A DNA stretch of 20,000 nt from Cryptococcus deneoformans JEC21 (taxonomy: Eukaryota > Basidiomycota > Tremellomycetes > Tremellales > Cryptococcaceae): positions 517,061 through 537,060 of the forward strand of contig NC_006683.1 in assembly GCF_000091045.1 (NCBI RefSeq), given 5' to 3'. The notes beneath the pieces are model-generated. The model searched no databases and was not told where the DNA came from. It saw only the letters and a program-made list of their open reading frames with translations. Positions 10,094 to 19,050 of this stretch are shown piece after piece. The position numbers and the translations under genes were made by a program. Position 1 is the first letter of the stretch. Each line of letters starts with the position of its first letter.

Positions 10094-11009
10094 GGTGCAG
10101 TTTGGGTTCCTCGCTTATGGGCTTGATATATGCGTGTGCCCTACTGTTAGAAGGCAGATATTCTATTGATAATCGATGAACACGAAAAGGACAATGACCA
10201 ACTCCAATAATGAATGGCTCAAAATTGGATGGGTCATGGACGGACGGAACGAAGCCGGCGGTGATCGTGTGGCCAATGACGTTGTACTTACGTAATCCCT
10301 GATAGGTGTCAAATATTTGCTGTTCCATGAAGCAACAACGATTCGCAGGGTTTGTCTTTCACATAGCGTGGCCCTTTTGGTTGCATTTTTGGAGCTCAGT
10401 GGCAGAGCTATATTGGTCTATGTAGGCCTTTGGGTTCTCGAGTAGCCATATATTAACGCAAGCTGCTGCGACTGGATTCTACAGCGTTCCTGATAATATC
10501 TTCCCCTCTCATCACTCCACTCGCTACCTGGACGATTTCTTCGGCGTCAACCCCGCCCTCTGCCGATCTTATGGCCTTATTACCTCCATTCCAACATCTC
10601 TACCACACTTTGAGTCCCCGTCAGTTTCAAAGAATGCTTTGGGATCATCTAAAACTTGCTGCGAACCTTAGGGATTGGACTGAGGCTGACACTATCGCCA
10701 TGTCTATCGTCATATAGGCCCATCTCTCGGCCAGTGTGGTTGGTGTTACACTGCATCCTACGACGATGGTCGACTTGGGATCTTTTTGTCGAGAAAAACC
10801 TGGTCTCAACAACACAGCCATGCATAAGTCAACTACAGTACAGGAAAACACCCAATAACCAATAATATTTTTTTTTAACGGGGGAACACCCCGGCGGCCG
10901 CAGATGACTATCTGCCCACTCGGCGTATCGGGCACTGCATAATAATTATCTGTTTGCCACCATTAACTGGATTTTTTTCCCTTTCACACCTACTTGTAAA
11001 CTCGCAAGC
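10094..11009. promoter_or_regulatory. Divergent intergenic region between the fasciclin gene and the membrane-protein gene
   Basis: This 916 bp separates two start codons on opposite strands and must hold both promoters. It contains a short coding-like plus-strand frame at 10457-10717 (separate entry). Two adjacent dyads lie about 100 bp before the 11010 start: CGGGG/CCCCG at 10879-10893 and GCAGAT/ATCTGC at 10900-10915. They follow a T-rich tract at 10868-10876. No clear TATA box was found. Confidence 0.5.
10457..10717 (+). other. Short coding-like open frame, 48 aa from its first ATG; possible small gene or relic
   Basis: The frame is open from 10457 to a TAG at 10715-10717. The first ATG at 10571 gives 48 residues beginning MALLPPFQHLYHTLSPRQFQ and ending TIAMSIVI. 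Composition is protein-like, with aromatic, basic and acidic residues mixed and many C-ending codons upstream. It has no recognised domain. It could be a small gene, an exon with missed partners, or a decayed gene fragment in a promoter region. Confidence 0.2.
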
Positions 11010-12862
11010 ATGGTACAAGATACCAATAAGGATCAGTTCTTCCCAGACTCGCCGCTCGAGGACTACGAATTTCCGCCATCTTACGACTCATCCTTGGCTA
11101 CTGGCGCTGGCCCTTCTCAGCCCGTCGGCAGTACTGGCGAGGCACAAGAAAGGACTATCCCAGAGCACATTCGATTCCTCTTCGCAGGACCTACCAATGC
11201 TGAGCCTCTCCTAGGCTCCGGGGCACATGATCTGTCTGTGAGAGAGAGAGTGAAGAGGGTTGAATGGGTTAAGAAGGGCAATCAGATCCAGAGTACGGAT
11301 CCCAAACTTTCAGATCGTGTGTATCTCGCGTTCGTATGTAAAGGAGCCATGGAAACTGACAGATTGATAGCCGATCTACTATATGACTGGCTGAGACTCA
11401 AGGCTATGGAGCCACCAAAGGTGACCATCCAGTGCTACGGTTCTCATATGGAGACTTGCGAGCAGGATACGATCGTTATGGAGAATGGAACTCATCAGAC
11501 ATTGAAGCGTGGAGAAACACAAACTATCGTCGATTTTGACTTTACCGTAAGTTATCTGGCTTGATGACCGGCGCCATTACTAATGACATTTCCAGATCGA
11601 CTTGTCTGAAATTGTCAACCACCCAGACAACATTTCCAACATCCATTTGTATACTGCTCTCCCATGGGACATCACCCATCGTGGTACTCATCGTCCATCA
11701 TATTCTGCCTCTTATCGCCCACCCAAACATTATCATGGACCTCTTGACAGTGTCTACGCTGATGAACATGAGTTGTATGAATCTCTTCTCACATCATCGG
11801 ACGGCTTCAACACCACTCTGCCTGGTCTGCCCCCCAAGTCAGGGGAGCAGAGGAAGGATAGAAAGTGGAAAGAGTACAGACGCCAGAAGGGTATACCGGG
11901 ATGGGTGAAGAAGGAGGATGTGCCGGAGTTTGAGCAAGGGAAGGGCAAGGGCAAGAATAAGAAGAATAGGAAGGAGGATAAAAGGCGGGACTCGGAAGGC
12001 GGGAGTGTCGCTTTGGACGACCAGGACTCCGACGTCGATGTCGAACAAGCCAGAAATGAAGGCATCGACAATGTAAAGCCCAATCTTAGGGCATGGTGCC
12101 AGGCATATTGTGACGATCGCGGCCTCTTGAAAGAATTTGTTATGAAGAAAGAGCTTTGTGGATGGGACTTTGATGGCTTAAAGTCGGGTAAGTTTCCCTG
12201 ATTATTATTTGCGGGTCTATGGCTAACCCAAAAGGCAGCGATAAATGGTGCCATTCTCTCAACAGGTTATCAATCTCCCTACGTCTCGGTGAACATCAGT
12301 ATCGACAATGTTGCCGTTGTTGTTCGTCCCGATAACCTCTTGAGTCGAGCTCTTTCCAACGTGAGTCGACATTTCTCATTACACAATAACTCTTTGGGCC
12401 TGACTCCTTTATAGTCATGGATCTACTTTTTAAGCTGGTTGTTCATGATCTACCCATTCATCTGGATCTGGAAACATTTCCATAGCTTGGGCGGAGCACC
12501 CTGGGATGTGGCTTTTGCCTCCTGTAAGCTATTTTATTTTGATAAATACCAGTTGCCTACTAACACGCCTACCTCTAGATGCCTTGAAGTTTTATCCACC
12601 TCTTCCATCTACATTCCCATCCGAATCCATCTCATCCGCCTCTGACCGTCTCCCAAGTCTTCCGAAACTTCATCCCGAACTTCCTCCCTCACCTCAACTG
12701 CAATATGGCCACAAGGGCGTACATTATCTAGTAGGAAGGAAAGAAGGTGAATGGTTTAGGGAATGGGAAGAGAGGATTAGGATGGGAGTTAGGATGAGGT
12801 ACAAGGGAGAGCTGCAAGGTGGTACTGTGGAAGAAAATAGAGTTGATTTGGATGGGTACTAA
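11010..12862 (+). CDS. Unrecognised protein with one membrane segment and a PPxY motif, 538 aa, 5 exons
   Basis: Exons are 11010-11546, 11596-12187, 12266-12360, 12415-12523 and 12579-12862, with introns of 49, 78, 54 and 55 nt. All are GT-AG; the last has a perfect CTAAC branch sequence. I do not recognise the family. The N-terminus is acidic and disordered, with PPSY at residues 22-25, a PPxY motif of the kind bound by WW domains of Rsp5/Nedd4 ubiquitin ligases. Residues 90-270 look like a folded, mainly beta soluble region. A Lys-rich stretch (about 292-311, GKGKGKNKKNRK) precedes a second conserved-looking block around KPNLRAWCQAYCDDRGLLKE. A very aromatic hydrophobic segment, SWIYFLSWLFMIYPFIWIW, lies at 409-427, followed by a short Pro-rich then basic tail with GEWFREWEERIR. 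There is no signal peptide, so a tail-proximal single-span protein is likely. A role as a membrane adaptor is only a guess. Confidence 0.8.
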
Positions 12863-13894
12863 ATCTGGTTGAAGTCGATGTGTTTGAGTCTTTGATTTGT
12901 CTATGAGTTTAATATACACGTCTAGCCGTCTGTTTTGTATCAATTGTCTCCATGTACTTCTCAGTTGTCGCGTTGCATCCCCAAATGTCTATCAATTCTT
13001 AACCGCATTCTTCTCCCCCTCTTGCTCCTTTTCTTCAACTTACCCCGCCGTGCACTATGTAAAGAGGGTACATACGTCCCAGTTTGCTCATTTACAAAGG
13101 TTATCTCGTTCGACTCCGTCGCTGGAACATCCTGCCTGCCTGCTACGTACTTGCTTGCTTGTCGGCTCAGGAGGGTGGTCATCATCAAAATAAAGAAAGC
13201 GATAAGCAGCAGGCCACGAGATTTTTGAAGAGTGCTAGAGATAGTTTAAGGAGATGCATGGACATTGTGTTGGTGAGGAGCGTAAATGTCTGTTTTGAAT
13301 TTGGGCTTACTTGGAGCTCTAGAAGAATGGGCTCTGCTGTCATGTATCAGGAGGCAGTTACTGGTTTTTTTGAGAGGAGATAGTACAGCTGCTGAATGTT
13401 TCCCTTTCAAGTCAGTCACTACTAGCCCCATCAAATAGACACCATAGTTGCATCTGGCCCGCTCGTTACCATTTTCCACGGCGAACATGACAAGTAAGCG
13501 TTGATTTCCAAATAGTTCATCAGAGACTGAAGATGTGATGAACGAGATGAGATGGCTGTTGAAATGGTGCCTGTTCGAGAACAAGCTGCTGATAATACGG
13601 AATGGCTGCTGAAATGAGCGTCAAGAAGCATACACCGTTGTTGTCTTCGGCAAAAACTATCACAGAGCCATAGCTGCTGCTTTTCAAAATATACATTTAA
13701 ACCCTAATAAGGAAAAAGAATAGCCGAAAAAAACAAACAGCTAATTATTATGTTTCACAGATAGCTTTTACGATAGGCTACTCCGATAGATATCATGATT
13801 TTGCGTGACGTTTCGTGCAGATCGTTTCTTACCACCCGACATGGCAACTGGGTCCGCTTGATACAGTAGTGTTCGTTATATGAACTAGTATTCG
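12863..13894. other. Convergent intergenic region between the membrane-protein gene and the Ras exchange factor gene
   Basis: About 1 kb between two facing stop codons. It holds both 3' UTRs. TGCC/TTGC short tandem copies lie at about 13132-13162. A minus-strand open frame spans about 12961-13235. It has a hydrophobic stretch (GLLLIAFFILMMTTLL) and then a plausible polar stretch, before a GTAAGT at about 13044 and a basic, noise-like end. I cannot complete a gene model for it. Nothing else is visible. Confidence 0.35.
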
Positions 13895-16800
13895 TTATAT
13901 AAACCCCTTTCCCTGATCTATCAGTTTGGCCAAATTAGAAGGGGGCAGGAAACTACTTACAGAATCATGTAACATTCTCGTAATTCTCTCCTCTTCCTTC
14001 TCTCTTGGCTCAACCTCCACACTCAATTCGTAATAGTCCCTTGTATCGTTATGCACTATATCAAACTCCTTTTGCATCCAATCTTGGATGAGTCTGCTTC
14101 TTGCAAGCCTGTAGGGCATCGATTGGTATTGCTGAATATCTCGAAGGATTTCGGCGGATAACGAGCGTTTGAAGAAGTTTATCAGCGGCTTGGTGGGAAT
14201 GACAGTCTCTTCTTGCGCAGGATTGGACTGTTGGGAAGAGGAAGCATAGGCGGATAAAGAGCCATTCGACATTGAGGGTGGCATAGAGTTGCCCTTCGTG
14301 GGTGCGCCGGGTTTGATGAAAGCCTTATTACCATCCTCAATAAACACCAAAGCCGTGAGATAGAACCCTGGCGCTTGTTAGTCAATGAGCCTGGGGGCAG
14401 AAAGAAAGGTGGACATACCTAGGAAAGGCACACAAGGGGGATTGATAGTTTTGAGCATTTCCTTGTAGTTCATGAAATTTCTCGAAGAATCCATCGCTTT
14501 ATCAAGGTCCTCTTTAATAGCGAGAGTTTTGGCGCTCAGGAGTTCCCTGGTCCTACGTAGTCGAGATACGGGAGAGGAATTGAGGCCGGCAATGATAGCA
14601 GCGACAGACGAAAAGTTATTCAAGTTTCGACATTCCTATATAATTGTTAGCCACGAGAGTAAACTTGTGGGCGATAATCACCTACAACTGCGGTCTGAAG
14701 CCAATGCTTATACACCTGTGCTCTTAACTTTGCATCCTTATGTTGCAAAATAACTAGCGCAATCCAGCCAGCCAGAATGTTCGCCGTGAGAATCACCTTT
14801 CGCACATTCGGCGCCAACAATTGACCTTGTACTTCGTCCGCATAGATCTTTTGTAAGCATTCAGTAGGCTTGATTCTTTGATATAGCGTGAATTCAAGGA
14901 TGGTCAATTGTCGTGCAAGCTCAAGAGGGGCGATGTCAGTCAATCGAAGGGCACGGCCAGAGACGCGCGGCAGCAGAGAAGCGGGTGGGGAGAGGAGAGA
15001 ACCGGATGTCCCGGAATTTATTTGTTCAGGTTCACTCTGACGCTGTTTGTTTCGGAATCAGTTTTGCAATCATCTATGGTCGATTACTGGACCTACGCGT
15101 TTCGCAACCAGTTGTAACAATTGCTTCGACATCAGCTCCGCCTTCCCATCCTCCTCAGGCATCCTCAACGCCAATTCTTCCACCTTGCTCAGCACGGCAT
15201 CATCCGTCGCTCTAATAAAATGCTTCTCCAGCCATTGCCTCAACGCGTTCACCACTCTTAGCTGAATATACCACTTCTTCTTATTACGCCACTCTTCATA
15301 CTGTTCTCGGTTGAGTTCCGGGGGCGGAGGAAGGTAATACCGGTCTTGGAGATGATTGAAAAGCTCAGCAGGATTCGTGAACGACCGGAAGGTCAAAAGA
15401 AAAGCTTGGAAGAAGGGCGTATCTGCAAACCTTATCAGCTATCCATCACATATGAAAATAAGTTGGTGCTTACCGGCAATAGTATGCGATGTCAATCGCA
15501 CAATTAAAGCTCTAAGAGTACCGGCTTTGACTGCTCCTTTCTCATCAAATATAATCTCGCCTGCCACGTAATCATCCATCATGTACCACGGTGTCTCTGG
15601 CTGAGCAGGCGGCGGGCGGTGCATTTGTTGTTGTTGAATGTGATGCGGATGGGGATGAGGATGCGGTGGGGGCACACTAACCACAGATATCTGTGACATA
15701 TCTTCACCTAGTAACTTTGCGAGCTTCTTAGATGTACCCTTGCGAGAGGACCCGCCTTGGTTATCGTAGGTATCTGAGCCTGGGCGGTGTCGTCTAAAGG
15801 CTTTGAGAAGAGAGCTCCGGTTATTTGCTTTCTGAGATTGTGCACCGTCGCTGTCGGCGGGCTGATACGTGAGCGATGTGCTGCTGTTTGATGCGCTTGC
15901 TCGGCGAACGTTATGTAACGACGTTTGAGATTGGGAGGCGGAAGCAGAGGGAGAAAACATCTCCCCTGGTCGGTCCCGTGCTTCAGAAGCGTCTTCGGCA
16001 TTGGTAAAGTCTTCTGCCAGACCCTTGACCTTTCTCCTAACTAAGTCTGATAAGAGCGAGGCGCGAGAGGCGGTAGACGTGATGGAACCTGAACGGGTGT
16101 GAGTCTGAGAAGAAGTGCTGGGTTGTTTGGGAGGGTTAAATTTAGGTGAATGCACACCAATCTGGCCATGTATGAGTCCTTGCTCATTGGCAGATTGCTG
16201 TTCCCGCGATATAATAAGGAGGGTAGAAAGGCTTCGGAATGCGGTGTTTAGTCGGACTGTTAATTGATCAAGATCATCAGAGGGGTTTCGTCCAGTTGAG
16301 AGAGCATTCAAAATAGAGATTGAAATCTCGTTGATCGACTGAAATGTAATGTCAAGGTCTGCCAGATTGAGCTTCGCCTGTTCTACCAGTTGCGCATACT
16401 CTTGCAAATCATTTTCCCTTGTCCTCGACCCCGCCACAGAGATGTTCCCCATATTTCCATCCAGATCGACTTTACTCGCAATGTCGATTCCCGTAACAAC
16501 TTTCGTAAATTTGTTTGCTACACGCAAGACCTCTACCACACCCTCAGTCAAATCAGGCGAGGTTTCAAGGGCTCTGAGCGTATCGTCATACTCCTCTTGC
16601 ACACGCTGACATTCCACAACCATCGATTGATCAAGCATTTTGTAGTTCTGGCCGGTTTTGCCGAATCCCCATTTACCACCCATGGGTTCACCCAGAGTAA
16701 GAGAGTCATAGCCAAGCCAACCAATAACACGCTTTCCCACCTTCTCTTCTCGTTGGTCGGTCGAAATATAGGTATCACCAGTAAAGTAGAGTGAAGGGAA

Positions 16801-18310
16801 ATTGTTGACTACGTCTTTGAGTTTGGTAGCGCTTCGGAGAACTTCGGACCAGATCGAGAGGCCCGTGCCCGATGGGCGCTTGGAATTGACCGCGGCGTGA
16901 ATAACTGAGGAGAGAACACCGATTGAGCCGATGAGGGTCATATCGCCTACCCATCTAGGTCGAGGGAGATCTTCCATAGATTCTCCAGGGCCAATATACC
17001 CAAATGACTGAAGGAGGTCACGAATTGAAGCAAGAGTGGCGTGGTAAGCCGCTTGAAGGGCTTCAATAGCACCTTCTTCACGAAGTAAAGCGGCCGCCAT
17101 GCCAGATTCGCTACTGAGATCAGCTGCACGGGACATCTCTTCTTCAGCTGCAGAGCCCGCCACGATAGCTTCGAGAATCTCACGAAGAGCTTCATTGACA
17201 ATTTCAAGGAGGAGACCCATTGTAGGTAGAGGAGTAGGAGTTGTGAGAAGGCGCAAAGAATCGGCCATTTTGGATTCCAATTCTTCAATCGCTTTTCGTC
17301 GAAGGAGAATAGACTGTCTGATGGTTGGTGGTCGAGAGCTGATCGACAGGCGAGTCATACCCAAACCGATGTCTACCATGCTCTCAGCATCGCCACCTGC
17401 TGGCCTCTCTCGCTGAGTCTGGCCAGTTAAACGGTTATGATAAAACCATTCTCGACCATCGTCGCTAAGCTTTATGATCCACGGATACGGTATGTCGCTA
17501 TGTGTTCGAGAGGGAGCAAGGAAGTTGTTGTTGTCGCCAAGGGTACGGGGAGTCGAAGAGGTTATGGATGAAAAAAACTGGTCGTCTGACCGAGAATAAG
17601 GATCGGAAGGGTCAAAGGGCGTGTCCGATGGAAGTTGCCATGAGTCTTCTCCCGTCAGGGTATTGTGGTAATACACCTGAAGATTGTTAATCAAAAGTCA
17701 AGGGTGATCAAAGCAAAGGACTCGCCTGGCCGTCAGGAGTGATAGAAGGAATCCAAGCGTCCCCACCCTCTTCTGCGTCCTTTGGTACTTCAGGGAAGGA
17801 CATGCGGTGAGCCTTGAGCGTATCATGTTGCAGATCGGCTTTCGTCGCTGTCTTCGTAGTCAAGCCGAACTCGTCCGTCATGTCGTTACTAAGCTGAGCC
17901 TTTCTCCTTTGCGCTTCCACCATGAAACCTAGTCCATCGTCTGGCTCCTCGTTTCCTTCCATCATTTCCCTTGCAAGCTGATCCAAGCCCACACCGCCCC
18001 AGTCCCCTCCCCAATCGCCCTTCAAAACATCGTCCACGTTGAGCATATTGTCTTCCGATCCCGGTTCCTGTGCATGATCTCCTTTTGTGACAGTCACTTC
18101 GTTCTCGTTGACCTCTTCCACGTAATTGCTAGGGAACCAACCCCTTCTTCCATCCAACATGCCATCCCACCACCCACTTTCCAATCTTGAAAAGACAAGA
18201 ATGATGTCGCCTTCATTAAAGGACAGCGCACTGCCATCTGTGGCTGTAAAGTCGAACTTGGCCCGCACGAGAAAAAATGATTCCGGTTCGACGTTTTCTT
18301 GGTCAGCCAT
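13895..18310 (-). CDS. CDC25: Cdc25-type Ras guanine nucleotide exchange factor (SH3-WW-RasGEF), 1370 aa, 7 exons
   Basis: Minus-strand exons are 18310-17726, 17676-15474, 15422-15097, 15042-14686, 14635-14419, 14367-13961 and 13912-13895. Intron 1 is GC-AG. An SH3 domain lies at about 12-69 (AKFDF, SGWWDG, GWFPSNYV). WW1 is at 186-211 (DAWIPSITPDGQ joined to VYYHNTLTGEDSW). A WW-like unit at 260-287 has lost its second Trp (GQTQRERP). A long helical and Ser-rich middle follows. RasGEF_N spans about 905-1030 (KAGTLRALIVRLTSH, FLLTFRSF). The catalytic RasGEF domain spans about 1070-1330, with DIAPLELARQLTILEF, CRNLNNFSSVAAIIAGLNS, PPCVPFLG and FIEDGN. Such proteins load GTP on Ras at the plasma membrane and drive the cAMP and morphogenesis pathways. 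The symbol follows the yeast homologue. The final 48 nt intron is in frame; without splicing, 16 residues would be added before the same stop. Confidence 0.9.
13913..13960 (-). other. Terminal 48 nt in-frame intron of the Ras exchange factor gene
   Basis: The donor is a perfect GTAAGT and a TTCTAAT branch sequence is present. Two acceptors compete: GATCAG at 13913, which keeps frame and ends the protein MLHDSGKGFI, or GATAG at 13918, which shifts to a different 10-residue tail. The unspliced transcript is also fully open to the same stop, with 16 extra residues. I favour the 48 nt version. Confidence 0.6.
17677..17725 (-). other. GC-AG intron 1 of the Ras exchange factor gene
   Basis: The donor is CAG|GCGAGT and the acceptor TCTTCAG, 49 nt, with GATTAAC as branch candidate. 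Splicing here rebuilds a continuous WW domain (PDGQ joined to VYYHN). The only nearby GT would shift the frame, and reading through meets a TGA five codons on. Confidence 0.8.
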
Positions 18311-19050
18311 TGCGCCTACAGCATGTTAGTTGGAGATATAGGGAGAAAAAGGAAAGGTGAATTAGTTAAAGAAAAAAATAAAGAATCCGAACAGTTATTG
18401 ATTGTCTTCGCGACTTCATCTCATCGTCGTCGCGTCCTTTGCAGGAGAGGAGGTAGCTATCTTATTATTCTGTGTTTACGTAAAGTCTCTGCTTGATAAT
18501 TATTTATTTAATTTATCTTCTTTCTATTATTTAATTCATGCTACGGAGGTAGGCTCGACACAAGCCCCTCGACGGACATTGGCTCGTCTCCGACATGCTC
18601 GCCTACAACTTCCATCATATTTTTTTACATTTACAGTGCAAATCAGATTGCATTTCATAACATTGAGCCATATGACTTTGATGTCCTAAAGTAGGGGCAG
18701 CATGCATATGAGAAGCAAGGAAAAATGCAGGAGAAGCCATCGCGAAAGCTTGGAGGCTTTGCTCTAGTGGGTTGCAGGTGAGCATGAGCTTTTACTGATA
18801 TCTCTCCTTAGAACGCATTGGTCGAATAGAATTCCCAGCATAGAAGTATATGGGTATGCGTCTCGAAATACCGATTTGGGGCAAGATGGAAAAATCATCT
18901 TGGCCAGTCGACAGTTAGGTATATCATGCCCGTCTCCGTCTCTCAACTTTCGCATGACAAGTCCATACGATCTTTGTGCGATATGCGAGAAAACCAAAGA
19001 AATGTAAGGGACGCAAATGACGAGACTGGTGAAAGTGCATGTCATTCTTT
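18311..19050 (-). other. Intergenic: DUF3752 gene 3' UTR and Ras exchange factor promoter
   Basis: The two minus-strand genes are in tandem, 740 bp apart. The part nearer 19050 is likely 3' UTR of the upstream gene. The part nearer 18310 holds the leader and promoter of the exchange factor and is AT-rich at about 18360-18540. An open frame of 93 codons at 18764-19045 has no family features and is probably chance. No RNA gene was recognised. Confidence 0.4.

Noticed and set aside
9990..10328. 112-codon minus-strand open frame overlapping the fasciclin start
   Set aside because: It overlaps the signal-peptide exon in another frame and has no family features. It is best read as a shadow.
10645..10935. 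96-codon minus-strand open frame in the divergent promoter
   Set aside because: No recognisable domain, and it competes with the plus-strand frame at 10457-10717. Neither is firm enough to call a gene.
13084..13140. TTCGACTCC resembling a tRNA T-loop on the plus strand
   Set aside because: The flanks do not pair as a T-stem and no acceptor stem or anticodon arm can be built.
18764..19045. 93-codon minus-strand open frame just past the DUF3752 stop
   Set aside because: It lies in the expected 3' UTR, has no domain, and its composition is Cys/Ser/Ile-rich and noise-like.
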